64,000 nucleotides of DNA from an uncultured Schlesneria sp. Its GTDB lineage: Bacteria > Planctomycetota > Planctomycetia > Planctomycetales > Planctomycetaceae. A model generated the notes under the pieces. It did no database searches. It saw only the letters and a program-made list of their open reading frames with translations, and was not told where the DNA came from. Of the stretch, positions 53,887 through 62,129 are shown piece after piece. The stretch is taken from contig CAIMFH010000091.1 in assembly GCA_903840265.1 (NCBI GenBank), positions 1 through 64,000 of the forward strand, in the 5' to 3' direction. Each line of letters starts with the position of its first letter. The stretch's first letter is position 1. The position numbers and the translations under genes are program-made.

Positions 53887-55281
53887 ATGAAGATTTCGTT
53901 TTTCGGTGCCGCTGGAGAAGTGACCGGTAGCCAGCACTTGATTGAAACAGATGCATTGCGCGTGCTGCTTGACTGCGGCTTGTTCCAGGGCCGGCGCGGT
54001 GAGACGCGACAGAAGAACGAACAGTTCCTCTGCCATCCCAAAGAGTTGAGTGGTGTGATTCTGTCGCATGCTCATGCCGATCACTGTGGCAACTTGCCGG
54101 GATTGTACAAGGCCGGATATCGCGGGCAGATCTTCTGTACGCCGGCCACGCAAGACATTGCTCAGATCATGCTGCTGGATAGCGCTCACATTCAGCGAGA
54201 AGACGCGAAGTTCCTGCAGCGGCAATTGGGGCCGGACCACCCGCCCGTCGAACCGCTGTATGACGACGATGACGTGGCTGGCGTGATGGACTGCATGCAG
54301 ACGGTTCCGTACGGAGTCTGGCACGGCCTGTCGAAAGACTTCCGACTACGATTTACCGATGCGGGCCATATCCTGGGTTCGGCCATCACGGAAATGGAGA
54401 TTTGCGAAAAAGGGGACTGGAAGCGAGTTGTCTTTACCGGCGATCTGGGCCGTCGCGGACTGCCACTGTTGAATGATCCCAGTCGAGTCGCCGGGTGCGA
54501 TGTGTTGATTACGGAGGCGACGTACGGCAATCGAATCCATCCTCCGACGGACGACATCAAGCGACACCTGAAGCGAATCCTGCATGCTGCGGTCGAACGA
54601 CGCAGCAAGGTCGTGATTCCTGCGTTCAGTTTGGGTCGGACTCAAACTTTGATCTACTTTTTGAACGAACTGTTCAACGCCGGTGAACTGCCATCGATTC
54701 CCGTATTCGTCGACAGCCCCCTGTCGCGAGAAATCACCAGCGTCTATCGACGGCATGGGAGCGTGATGGATATTGAATTCCAACGGATGCTGCAAAGCGA
54801 TAAAGATCCGTTTACGTTTGCGGGATTGAAATACGTCGCCTCGCAAGCAGAAAGCATGGCTCTCAATCATCGCAAGGAGCCGTTCGTCGTGATTGCGGCG
54901 AGTGGCATGTGCGAAGCGGGTCGCGTCGTGCACCACTTGCGACATTCGATCGAAGACCCCAATAACGTTGTCGTGTTGATCGGGTTCCAGGCCGAAAACA
55001 CACTCGGTCGCAAGATCCAGGACAAATGGCGAACAGTGAGGATGTTCGACGATGTGATCGAACTGAACGCTCAAGTCGAATCGCTACAGGGACTGTCGGC
55101 ACACGCTGATGCCGAAGATTTCAAATGGTGGTTTGCAGGATTGGCGGCCGATCGAGGTGTCGGTCGAGCATTCATCGTCCACGGTGAACCGGCCGCTGCG
55201 TCAGCGCTGGCACAGCTCTTAGATGATGTCTGCGACGAGCCGCCTACGATTCCGAAATTCGGTGAATCGTATGAGGTGTAA
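53887..55281 (+). CDS. MBL-fold/beta-CASP metallo-hydrolase (RNA processing type)
   Basis: 464 residues. The metallo-beta-lactamase motif 2 is 'ILSHAHADHCGNLPGLY' (about 58-74; HxHxDH). Motif 3 lies further on near 'DAGHILGS' (about 158-165). The beta-CASP insert spans about 180-380 with 'ITEATYGNRIHPP', 'VVIPAFSLGRTQTLIYFLNEL' and 'VIAASGMCEAGRVVHHLRH'. The end 'QSLSAHAD'-like 'LQGLSAHADAEDF' (about 400-412) supplies the C-motif histidine. It is related to CPSF73/RNase J-type exonucleases (YbcI/MBL RNase family). The start ATG has a weak upstream site. Probably a cytoplasmic ribonuclease. Confidence 0.94.
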   Translation: MKISFFGAAGEVTGSQHLIETDALRVLLDCGLFQGRRGETRQKNEQFLCHPKELSGVILSHAHADHCGNLPGLYKAGYRGQIFCTPATQDIAQIMLLDSAHIQREDAKFLQRQLGPDHPPVEPLYDDDDVAGVMDCMQTVPYGVWHGLSKDFRLRFTDAGHILGSAITEMEICEKGDWKRVVFTGDLGRRGLPLLNDPSRVAGCDVLITEATYGNRIHPPTDDIKRHLKRILHAAVERRSKVVIPAFSLGRTQTLIYFLNELFNAGELPSIPVFVDSPLSREITSVYRRHGSVMDIEFQRMLQSDKDPFTFAGLKYVASQAESMALNHRKEPFVVIAASGMCEAGRVVHHLRHSIEDPNNVVVLIGFQAENTLGRKIQDKWRTVRMFDDVIELNAQVESLQGLSAHADAEDFKWWFAGLAADRGVGRAFIVHGEPAAASALAQLLDDVCDEPPTIPKFGESYEV

Positions 55282-55415
55282 GATTGATCTCAAGTAGCCA
55301 AGGTCGCCAAGGCCTTGGGCGAGCGTCATTCGAGGTTGTTTGCACATTGACTTCACCCAATCTCTTGGGGAGATTAGCTACGCAAACGGAAGAGCAGAAC
55401 GCCCAAGGCGTCTTA

Positions 55416-55507
55416 AGGCCCAAGGGGCCGGAACTTTATCCAGCCGGGGCCCTTCGGCCCCGGAACAAGATCAAGAAAAAACATCTCTTGAGGCCTGAAG
55501 GGCCGGT
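55416..55507 (-). repeat. ~92-bp GGCCGAAGGGCC-type repeat, copy 1 (inverted)
   Basis: On the minus strand it reads CCGGCCCTTCAGGCCT, a variable T-rich spacer, then GGGGCCGAAGGGCCCCGGCT and CCGGCCCCTTGGGCCT. The order and spacing match the copies at 55601-55692 and 56529-56618. Confidence 0.78.
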
Positions 55508-55600
55508 CCTCTCATCCCAAGCATATGCTCCCCTGGAATGACACCCGCCATCGTCGGTGTGACTGCCAGAGATTGTGGCATCGACGACTCCCCTGAAATG

Positions 55601-55692
55601 TCCGGCCCTTCAGGCCTTTGGACGTTTAATTATGGGCCTAATTCCAGGGCCGAAGGGCCCTGGCTGGGAAAAGTGCCGGCCCCTTGGGCCTC
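55601..55692 (+). repeat. ~92-bp GGCCGAAGGGCC-type repeat, copy 2
   Basis: CCGGCCCTTCAGGCCT, then CCAGGGCCGAAGGGCCCTGG, CTGGGAAAAGTGCCG and CCCCTTGGGCCT. The central CCAGGGCC-GAAG-GGCCCTGG is a perfect stem. It forms an inverted repeat with copy 1 across a 93-bp centre. Confidence 0.8.
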
Positions 55693-55754
55693 ATGACAAT
55701 GAACCGACCGACGATCATTCAGATTGCTCTGGGGTAAGATGTGGAGATACCTAT

Positions 55755-55809
55755 GGTTTTGGAGTCTCGTATGCTTAAACAACATACGAGACTCCAAAAC
55801 CGTGGCACC
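55755..55809. repeat. GTGGCAC-type hairpin with 19-bp perfect stem, copy 7
   Basis: GGTTTTGGAGTCTCGTATG pairs perfectly with CATACGAGACTCCAAAACC around CTTAAACAA, followed by GTGGCACC. The 3' GTGGCAC links it to the other dispersed hairpins, but the stem is longer than in any other copy. Confidence 0.75.
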
Positions 55810-55907
55810 GGCGGTAATGTCTTAACTCATTTTCAATGATCTCAAAGTCCCTCAAATCGAACCAGAAGAAAAGCACTGAACCCGCTCAAGCTGAACGAGA
55901 GTGAATC

Positions 55908-56402
55908 ATGGGCAATTTCTTTCATGGATGGAGGAGGAAGGTCGGCACGCTGACGCTATTGCTGGCGTGTGTTGTGATGGGAGGGCGATTTAGAAGCTCA
56001 GCGATTCAAGACACAATTACGATTGGTTCTGGGTCATCGGTTCAATTCAAGCTGATTTCGGTGTCTCATCGGTTGGTCGTGGCGAAAGTGTCTACGGAAG
56101 GTGATGAATATCCCTTGGCGCCCTTATGGCTTTCTGAAGGGGCACGAGAGGATTCCTGGGATTTGAGTTTTCGATTTTCTGACTGGGTTTGCGCCACCGT
56201 ATCGACTCCCCTTACTCGCGACCTGTACTCATTCGGCGGCGGTCCTACGATGCGTTCTGACACGGCAAGTTGTGTGGTCACTGCTTGCCAATTTCCCTAC
56301 TGGTTCATTGATATCCCGCTGACGGTCATCTCCGCATTCCTCTTTCTCTCAAAGCCCCGCAAATCGGCCTCGATGAAAATCACGGAACCCGGCTTCACTT
56401 AA
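55908..56402 (+). CDS. FFHGWRRK-family small membrane protein, paralogue 4
   Basis: 164 residues, the longest of the four. It starts MGNFFHGWRRKVGTLTLLLAC with helix 1 and ends with 'FIDIPLTVISAFLFLSKPRKS' as helix 2. The middle (about 30-130) is a predicted periplasmic beta-rich domain, longer than in the other copies and with 'SHRLVVAKVSTEGDEY'. Function unknown. It sits between ~92-bp repeat copies (55601-55692 and 56529-56618), with a hairpin just upstream, which suggests a cassette that could move or recombine. Confidence 0.73.
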   Translation: MGNFFHGWRRKVGTLTLLLACVVMGGRFRSSAIQDTITIGSGSSVQFKLISVSHRLVVAKVSTEGDEYPLAPLWLSEGAREDSWDLSFRFSDWVCATVSTPLTRDLYSFGGGPTMRSDTASCVVTACQFPYWFIDIPLTVISAFLFLSKPRKSASMKITEPGFT

Positions 56403-56689
56403 GGAACCTGAATCACGGACGAATATCAGTGGTGCCCATTTATTGCTTTGAGGACCACAATGAATGTGTCCGAAGGCCTGAAGGCCGAAACTTTACTTGC
56501 GTGAAATCAGCATCGTGGAACTAATGGGCCGGCCCTTCAGGCCTTAAGAATTTTATTCGCGGAACCAATTCCAGGGCCGAAGGGCCCTGGCTGGTAAAAG
56601 TGCCGACCCCTTGGGCCTAAAGAAGCAGGCCCGTGGCAACATTGATCGTCGCTCGAATCACGACCGTCATAAACCTTTACTGCGAGCGC
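56403..56689. other. Intergenic region with third ~92-bp repeat
   Basis: About 290 bp. It contains the repeat copy at 56529-56618 and, just before it (56469-56490), a degenerate GAAGGCCTGAAGGCCGAAACTT stretch that may be part of a fourth, broken copy in opposite orientation. Confidence 0.6.
56529..56618 (+). repeat. ~92-bp GGCCGAAGGGCC-type repeat, copy 3
   Basis: CCGGCCCTTCAGGCCT, then a T-rich spacer, CCAGGGCCGAAGGGCCCTGG, CTGGTAAAAGTGCCG and CCCCTTGGGCCT. Direct repeat of copy 2, offset by about 930 bp, flanking the membrane gene 55908-56402. Confidence 0.8.
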
Positions 56690-57259
56690 TCAGCAGTCCG
56701 ACGCGCAGGGCTCCCATTTAGTTGCCTTGGCCCAACTCTCCGCTCCGGCGATGATGATGTCACACACCGGATCCTTGATGTCGTAATAGGCATCGGCATC
56801 TTCGGCGTGATGAGACGCCAATGCCATTTTGACTTGACCATAGGCTGCAGCCGCTGCTGGGTTGGCTCGCAGGTAATCTCGGAACAGAATCGGGTAACGC
56901 TGGTTCGCTCGGCCGAGCACTCGCACATGCAGGTTCACTCGCCGGACATCGGTCGGCTCAGTGAAAAACCATTTCGCCCACTGGTCTAGTTCGTCAATCA
57001 TTCCAGGTGGTAGATGATCTCGCGTGATGTGGGGCAAGCGTGTGTAGCCAGCTTCGCCCAATGCCTGCTCGACATCGGAGGTCAACTCGCTGACGCTGAC
57101 TTGGATGTCGATGACGTCTTTAGCAGCTAGGCCCGGAACAGAGGTCGAACCGATGTGATCGATACGCAAGGCCAGCGGTCCCAGCGCGCGACGCAGGATT
57201 TGCGCGAAGGCTTTGAATCGCTCAGGCCAGTCGGATTGATAGGGGATGATCACGATCAT
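56690..57259 (-). CDS. GrpB family nucleotidyltransferase-like protein
   Basis: 189 residues from the ATG at 57259; longer frames run into an inverted repeat and are not favoured. The GrpB/UPF0157 fold is shown by 'YQSDWPERFKAFAQILRRALG' (about 6-26), 'RIDHIGSTSVPGLAAKDVIDIQVSV' (about 31-55; the Gly-Ser and Asp-x-Asp of a nucleotidyltransferase), 'WFFTEPTDVRRVNLHVRVLG' and 'ILFRDYLRANPAAAAAYGQVKMALA'. Function is uncertain; some relatives are fused to CoA biosynthesis enzymes. Single gene, with repeats on both sides. Confidence 0.9.
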   Translation of the reverse strand: MIVIIPYQSDWPERFKAFAQILRRALGPLALRIDHIGSTSVPGLAAKDVIDIQVSVSELTSDVEQALGEAGYTRLPHITRDHLPPGMIDELDQWAKWFFTEPTDVRRVNLHVRVLGRANQRYPILFRDYLRANPAAAAAYGQVKMALASHHAEDADAYYDIKDPVCDIIIAGAESWAKATKWEPCASDC

Positions 57260-57286
57260 CTTGAATCTCGATTCCAACGAACATTT

Positions 57287-57369
57287 TGTAGGGTGCGTGT
57301 AGTCTTCGGAACGCATCAGCACGGCAACTTGACATCGTGGTGTGTTCCGAAGACTGCACACACCCTACC
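57287..57369. repeat. Inverted repeat TAGGGTGCGTGTAGTCTTCGG
   Basis: GTAGGGTGCGTGTAGTCTTC and GAAGACTGCACACACCCTAC face each other across about 40 bp, with GGAACGCA/TGTGTTCC extending the stem. It sits directly upstream of the GrpB-type gene, in a position that could influence its transcription. Confidence 0.7.
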
Positions 57370-57513
57370 GAACCAACTCGCCACATCAACTCCTCTCGAT
57401 CTCTGGATGAGATTGGCGACGATGATTCGCGGGCGTTGCCCTTGTGAGCAAACGGCGGATAATTCAGCCGCGGCCAATGGTGGCCAGTTCAATCTCAGCA
57501 CAAAGGACATCTC

Positions 57514-58545
57514 ATGGAATATCGACGACTGGGTGGCTCGGGGTTCAAGGTCCCGGCATTGACGTTTGGAACGGGGACGTTCGGTGGCACGAATGAATTC
57601 TTCAAGGCGTGGGGACAGAGCGACGTGGCCGAGGCCACCAAGCTGGTCGACATCTGCCTGGAAGCAGGGCTGAACATGTTCGATTCGGCTGACATCTATT
57701 CGGAGGGAGCGGCCGAATCGATTCTGGGTGGGGCGATTAAAGGCCGGCGTGACAAGGTACTGATTTCGACGAAAGCCACGTTCCGTGCTGGGCAGGGGCC
57801 GAACGATGTTGGTTCGTCTCGGTTCCATCTGATCAAATCGGTCGAAGGATCGTTGAAGCGACTTGGGACCGACTACATCGATCTGTTCCAACTGCACGGC
57901 TTCGATGCCACGACTCCGGTGGAGGAAACACTCAGCACTCTGGACGATCTCGTTCGCGCCGGCAAGATTCGCTATATCGGCTGCTCGAACTTTTCGGGCT
58001 GGCATCTGATGAAGTCGCTGGCCGCTTCGGAACGTCACGGTTGGTCGCGGTATGTCGCTCATCAGGCGTATTACTCATTGGTTGGCCGCGACTACGAATG
58101 GGAACTGATGCCGCTGGGACTCGACCAGCACGTCGGCGCGGTCGTCTGGAGTCCGCTTGGTTGGGGCCGCTTGACCGGGAAGATCCGCAGGGGTCAACCA
58201 CTACCCGCGAATAGCCGTCTGCAGAGCAAGATGGTCAAAGACATTGGCCCGCAGGTCGACGAGGAGTATCTTTACAACGTCGTCGATGCATTGGATGCCG
58301 TCGCGAAAGAGACCGAGAAGACCGTTCCGCAAGTCGCGCTAAATTGGCTGCTGCAGCGGCCCACGGTGTCGACCGTCATCATCGGGGCTCGCAACGAAGA
58401 GCAACTGAGACAGAACCTGGGGGCGGTGGATTGGAACCTGACGGCGGATCAGGTCAAGAAGTTGGATGCCGCGAGTGCCAGGCCGTTTGCCTATCCGTAT
58501 TGGCATCAGCAGGGGTTTGCCGAACGCAACCCATTCCCGGTGTGA
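57514..58545 (+). CDS. Aldo/keto reductase
   Basis: 343 residues of the AKR barrel. It starts 'MEYRRLGGSGFKVPALTFGTGTFGG'; 'NMFDSADIYSEGAAESILGGAI' (about 48-69) holds catalytic Asp and Tyr. 'DKVLISTKATF' holds the catalytic Lys and 'DLFQLHGFD' (about 124-132) the His. 'IGCSNFSGWHL' and 'VIIGARNEEQLRQNLGAVDW' form the NADP-binding region. It probably reduces aldehydes or ketones with NADPH. It belongs to the AKR11-14-like general stress group. Good AAAGGACAT ribosome binding site. Single gene. Confidence 0.95.
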   Translation: MEYRRLGGSGFKVPALTFGTGTFGGTNEFFKAWGQSDVAEATKLVDICLEAGLNMFDSADIYSEGAAESILGGAIKGRRDKVLISTKATFRAGQGPNDVGSSRFHLIKSVEGSLKRLGTDYIDLFQLHGFDATTPVEETLSTLDDLVRAGKIRYIGCSNFSGWHLMKSLAASERHGWSRYVAHQAYYSLVGRDYEWELMPLGLDQHVGAVVWSPLGWGRLTGKIRRGQPLPANSRLQSKMVKDIGPQVDEEYLYNVVDALDAVAKETEKTVPQVALNWLLQRPTVSTVIIGARNEEQLRQNLGAVDWNLTADQVKKLDAASARPFAYPYWHQQGFAERNPFPV

Positions 58546-58586
58546 GCTGAGTTGTTGAAAGTTGGATGTGGCTGAACGAGCGTTGC

Positions 58587-58623
58587 GCACTGCTTGTCCC
58601 AAAGCGGCCAAGCAGTGGCACGG
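58587..58623 (+). repeat. GTGGCAC-type dispersed hairpin, copy 8
   Basis: CACTGCTTG...CAAGCAGTG (with loop CGGC) is followed by GCACGG. Stem and loop, including AAGCGGCC, match the copy at 1837-1875, apart from paired changes in the stem. Confidence 0.6.
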
Positions 58624-58666
58624 CTTTCTCTACTTTGCTGCGAGCGCAGCAGATGAACGAGACGAT

Positions 58667-59614
58667 TCACTCGCTGGGAGTGCTGGGATCTTTGCGACGA
58701 GGGGGATCCAGGTAGCGAAAGCCCGAATTGGGGTTATTGCGGTCGTAGGCAAAGGCTTCGTGATTATCCAGGAACAGTTTCAAATACGGGACTGGAATCG
58801 CGAAGCCCAAACCTTCGGCGAATAGCAGCTTCATGTTGGTCACGCCGATCACTTCGCCACGCGCGTTAAACAGCGGACCGCCACTGTTACCGGGGTTAAT
58901 TTCGGCGGTCGTCTGAATGTAAACCTGTCCCTTAAAGTTGCGGTTCTTGGTACCGATGATCCCTTGCGAGACGGATCGCTCCAGCCCCAGGGGATTACCG
59001 ATCGCAAATACTTCTTCACCTTCTTGCAGGTCATCTTCTTCGGCCAGGAAGACCGGCTTAAAGGCAAAATCTTTTTGAGCAGGAATCTGCAGCAGCGCCA
59101 GATCGAAGAACGGATTCAGAGCCACGATGCGGACATCGTCGACGCGGCGGCGATTAAATTCGTCTTCTTTTCCACGATGATAGATCGTCGCGGCAATTCG
59201 CGTTTCCTTCTCCACCACGTGATAGTTGGTCACGCAGAAGCCGTTTTCATTCACGATGAAACCGGAACCAAGTCCACCCGGAGTTTGAACCAGCACAACC
59301 CCTTCGCCATATTTCTCGGTCAGTTCCTTCACGCTGCGGCGAGGCAACTGGGCTGTGCGATAGAGCTGATGCTTTTTCACGTGAGCGGGAGTATTCGCCG
59401 ATTCCTGCGAGGCGCGACGAGACTTAATCTGCGACAGCGGAACCTTGACCACGTCGACCCCGATATCGACCAGCAGCACATCGCCCTGCTGCTTCAGTAC
59501 ATCCCCTTCCAGCTTATGGCCGGTCTTCAGTTCGAAAACTTCGGCGCTGGCTGGAACACTGGACAAGAGCGATGAGACGACCGCGACAACTGTCAGCAGA
59601 CAAAAGTTCTTCAT
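58667..59614 (-). CDS. HtrA-like trypsin-type serine protease without PDZ domain
   Basis: 315 residues. Signal peptide 1-24 (ending PASAE), then a short N-terminal domain, '[26 protein letters not shown]' (about 27-52), similar to Sm-like planctomycete leader domains. The S1C protease domain has its triad in place: His132 in TNYHVV, Asp171 in FFDLALLQ and Ser244 in PGNSGGP. The protein ends '[18 protein letters not shown]' without a PDZ domain, unlike DegP. Periplasmic protein quality control is the likely role. It lies upstream of and in line with no obvious partner; the cytochrome c lipoprotein is 160 bp upstream on the same strand. Confidence 0.93.
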   Translation of the reverse strand: MKNFCLLTVVAVVSSLLSSVPASAEVFELKTGHKLEGDVLKQQGDVLLVDIGVDVVKVPLSQIKSRRASQESANTPAHVKKHQLYRTAQLPRRSVKELTEKYGEGVVLVQTPGGLGSGFIVNENGFCVTNYHVVEKETRIAATIYHRGKEDEFNRRRVDDVRIVALNPFFDLALLQIPAQKDFAFKPVFLAEEDDLQEGEEVFAIGNPLGLERSVSQGIIGTKNRNFKGQVYIQTTAEINPGNSGGPLFNARGEVIGVTNMKLLFAEGLGFAIPVPYLKLFLDNHEAFAYDRNNPNSGFRYLDPPRRKDPSTPSE

Positions 59615-59712
59615 ATTGTGCGATGGCTCCGTGTGGACGAGGTCAAGCTAACTGATTTGAATTTGAGTGCCACGAACTCACCGTCTTCGGGGTGGCCGTC
59701 TCGTCGATCAAA

Positions 59713-59751
59713 AGACACGGCCATGTCGAAGAGTCCAAGTCCGTGGCACCC
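59713..59751 (+). repeat. GTGGCAC-type dispersed hairpin, copy 9
   Basis: GACACGGCCATGTCGAAGAG followed by TCCAAGTCCGTGGCACCC. It is similar to the copies at 1902 and 2127 but with an imperfect stem. Confidence 0.5.
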
Positions 59752-59772
59752 ATCGTTGAATCTGCGAGCGGA

Positions 59773-60840
59773 TCAACCATTGCCGTAACTGGCATGACAT
59801 TGATCGCACGATTTGTTCACTTTGTTCATGGCATTCTGGAACTTCTCAAAACTCATATCTTTAGCGGCGGCAGTGGCATCTTTCGCACCGCCGATCAGGG
59901 ATTCAGCAAACTGCTGATATTCCTGCTCGTCAGCGCTTGAATAGCCCTCGGTCGAGATCACCTTGCCCAGTGATGAAATAATCAAAGTTTCATGTACGAC
60001 GGATTCCGTTTCGGACTTCAGCTTGGCTTCAGTGTTGATGTTGTCTCGCAGATGGTTGCGAGCGAGTTCGATGCGTTTCATCAATCCAGTGCGATCGGCC
60101 GTTTCACCGAATGGTCGTTGTGGCGCGGGAGTCGGAGCGCCAGGTGGTATCGCACCGCTGAAGACCGACTCCAGTTTCTCGTAAGCCGCTTTGGACTTCT
60201 CGTAGTTGTCCTTGCCCAGGCCAGTCGCTGCCTGCGACAGCTCGAAGCCGTAATCGCGAATCAGGGGAGCGTTCTTCTTCCAAGGGAATTCGCCGCTGTG
60301 CTCGATCGCAATCCCCGTCAGACCCGCGATGACAGCTCCATCGACGGCGATGTCTTTATATTTCCCGTTGTAGGTTCCCTGGCTTTGCAGAGAGGCCTTC
60401 AGGCGGTTTTGAAGTTTCTTCATTTCGCTCTGCAGTTCTTCTGCGGGAAGGATCTCGGTCCAGGCCGTGGCCCCGCCTGTTGCTTTGGGCGTATTAGCGG
60501 GGGGCTTCTCCATATCGCCAGCAGGCTCTTTAGCGGGACCGGCCACAGTCGTAGCGACGACTCCTTGCGTCGCTGCCACTTCCAATGGGTTGTCGAAGAA
60601 CGCGTCGAACGGGATTTCGTTCTCTTTTTTCTTGGTCGCCTTTTCAGCAGGAGCGGCCGCGGCAACTTGCTCAACTCTTGCAGCAGGTTTGCCGGGAACT
60701 TCTTCTTGGACAGCAACCTTCGGCGGGGCTGACCCGCCGCAGCCGACGAGCGACGCCAGCGTGATCACTGGGAGGGCCGCGACCGACCAGGGTCGCCATG
60801 TTGATAATTCACCACGACGGTGGTTGCTGAATGTCCACAT
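59773..60840 (-). CDS. Cytochrome c class II-like lipoprotein
   Basis: 355 residues from the ATG at 60840, which has GGGAG before it; in-frame sequence upstream to 61614 is not considered coding. A lipoprotein signal, 'LPVITLASLVGCGG', has Cys at about 34 as the lipidation site. A low-complexity Lys/Ala/Pro linker (about 38-130) precedes a predominantly helical domain. The single heme motif CDQCH lies close to the C-terminus (about 346-350), as in cytochrome c' and other class II cytochromes, where an upstream 'FEKFQNAMNKVN' helix also matches. It is probably a membrane-anchored periplasmic electron carrier or sensor. Confidence 0.82.
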   Translation of the reverse strand: MWTFSNHRRGELSTWRPWSVAALPVITLASLVGCGGSAPPKVAVQEEVPGKPAARVEQVAAAAPAEKATKKKENEIPFDAFFDNPLEVAATQGVVATTVAGPAKEPAGDMEKPPANTPKATGGATAWTEILPAEELQSEMKKLQNRLKASLQSQGTYNGKYKDIAVDGAVIAGLTGIAIEHSGEFPWKKNAPLIRDYGFELSQAATGLGKDNYEKSKAAYEKLESVFSGAIPPGAPTPAPQRPFGETADRTGLMKRIELARNHLRDNINTEAKLKSETESVVHETLIISSLGKVISTEGYSSADEQEYQQFAESLIGGAKDATAAAKDMSFEKFQNAMNKVNKSCDQCHASYGNG

Positions 60841-61322
60841 TTGCGAATCTCCCTCGGAAGCAGTCGTCGTCGTGTTTTGGATTTCGCGGCCAAAACAGTT
60901 TTTTGGCGACCAACCCGCAGATTTCCAATTATGCTTGAGCTCTCCAGTCATCGCAATTGGCATTTTGAAGTGACTGCAGAGATGTACCGTGCAACATTTC
61001 ATTCTGTTCGTTGGATTTGCCTGCAGCACCATTATCCATGCAGGAATAAGCATTTGTAAATCTACGGGGACTAAAGAGAATTTGCGGGCTGAGCCTTGTG
61101 TGCGCCGTGGTGAGCCACTATTTCTACCGGAGAGACCCCACTTGGGGTTGACAGAATTTTTGCGATTTTTGTGACCACTTCGGGTGAGACCGAATCGTAA
61201 GATAGACTTGTGATGAAGCGTTCCCACGACCTTGATCGCTGGAGCTCTTCTTGGTGTTTGTTTTCTGGATGGCGGCTGATTACGGAGATAAAAGTCGCGA
61301 TCCAAGAGAAGGAGTTGATGGA
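60841..61322. other. Intergenic region, divergent promoters expected
   Basis: About 480 bp between divergent genes. No repeat stands out. A TTGACA at 61148-61153 could be a -35 box for the gene at 61323, but a matching -10 box at 17 bp is not visible. Confidence 0.45.
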
Positions 61323-61838
61323 ATGAATCGTTTGTGTGCCAGTTTGACTCTTGGTTTGGCCATGGTCGCCTCAGTCGGGTTTGGAGCCCAGACCGGTCCG
61401 ACGCTCGGAGCCCCTTCATTGAGCGGCCCGACGCTGCTGTCGCAGCCATACGCACCGGATCTGCCGATGCCAGCCCCGCTGAATGGCTCACCAACCCCAC
61501 TGTCGAACGAAGTTCAGTACAACGGTCCGGTTGGCCAGTTGCCTGTGGTGACGATCTCGAACGCAACGCTGTTTCCGAACGTGAGATACCGTGCGACTCG
61601 CAACGTCGCGCCATGTGCTGTTCCGATCATCGTTCAGGTTCCTGATCCCTGCACACCCCGCGATCGCTGCGGCTGCACCGTGCGTCCATGCGTGAACGTC
61701 GAAATCTGCGTTCCTGCTTGCGGCTGTCCAAACGTCTGCGTGACCCGCAACGGCAACAAGACTCGCTACGACTATGGCAAGTACGCCGTCAACGTCGTCA
61801 CTCACAACGGCCGAATCGTTGTCGACTACGACGACTGA
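61323..61838 (+). CDS. Small secreted Cys-rich protein
   Basis: 171 residues from the ATG at 61323, which follows GAAGGAGTTGATGGA. Signal peptide 1-22 (ending GFGAQ). The first half is Pro/Gly/Leu-rich with repeats of 'GPTL' and 'PTPLS'. The second half has nine cysteines in 'RDRCGCTVRPCVNVEICVPACGCPNVC' (positions about 115-141; given only to locate them), then a short 'YDYGKYAVNVV' end. Disulphide-bonded, exported, function unknown. A strong terminator follows. Confidence 0.72.
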   Translation: MNRLCASLTLGLAMVASVGFGAQTGPTLGAPSLSGPTLLSQPYAPDLPMPAPLNGSPTPLSNEVQYNGPVGQLPVVTISNATLFPNVRYRATRNVAPCAVPIIVQVPDPCTPRDRCGCTVRPCVNVEICVPACGCPNVCVTRNGNKTRYDYGKYAVNVVTHNGRIVVDYDD

Positions 61839-61854
61839 TCGAACTACAAAACGG

Positions 61855-61887
61855 AAAAGCCCCGCGAAAACTCGCGGGGCTTTTTCG
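61855..61887 (+). terminator. Rho-independent terminator
   Basis: AAAAGCCCCGCGA pairs with TCGCGGGGCTTTT around AAAC, followed by TTTCG. Clear terminator for the Cys-rich gene. Confidence 0.93.
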
Positions 61888-61891
61888 TTTT

Positions 61892-62017
61892 TTGAGTGAC
61901 GAGATGAAACAAAGAAGTAACGAGATGAAAGTGACGAGTAACGAGGTAAGGCGAAGATGACCTCGCTTCCGATCCCCTCTTCCCTCGTTACTTTCATCTC
62001 GTCACTCGTTACTGTTC
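61892..62017. repeat. Inverted repeat of GTAACGAG/TGACGAGATGAAA units
   Basis: The left arm contains GTGACGAGATGAAA, AGTAACGAGATGAAAGTGAC and GAGTAACGAGG. The right arm contains CCTCGTTACTTTCATCTCGT and CACTCGTTACT. The arms could form a long stem, and the units within the left arm are direct repeats of each other. Confidence 0.7.
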
Positions 62018-62129
62018 CTTAACTTCCCCTTGACGCAATTTCTGCCGATTCCTACAACCCCGGCGCCCATCGATCGTGGACGGCATGGTCGCGGTATGCT
62101 TGGAAATACGGAGCGGGAGAGAACCTACT

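Larger units (their letters stand above)
55282..55907. other. Repeat-rich intergenic region
   Basis: About 620 bp with no gene. It holds two of the three ~92-bp GGGCCGAAGGGCCC-type repeats (one inverted) and a long perfect hairpin at 55755-55809. Confidence 0.7.

Noticed and set aside
61148-61202. Possible promoter TTGACA with TAAGAT
   Set aside because: The two boxes are over 40 bp apart, and no -10 box occurs at 16-18 bp.
60841-61614. N-terminal extension of the cytochrome c lipoprotein frame
   Set aside because: The extension is Arg/Ser-rich, overlaps the divergent Cys-rich gene, and would bury the lipoprotein signal that starts at 60840.
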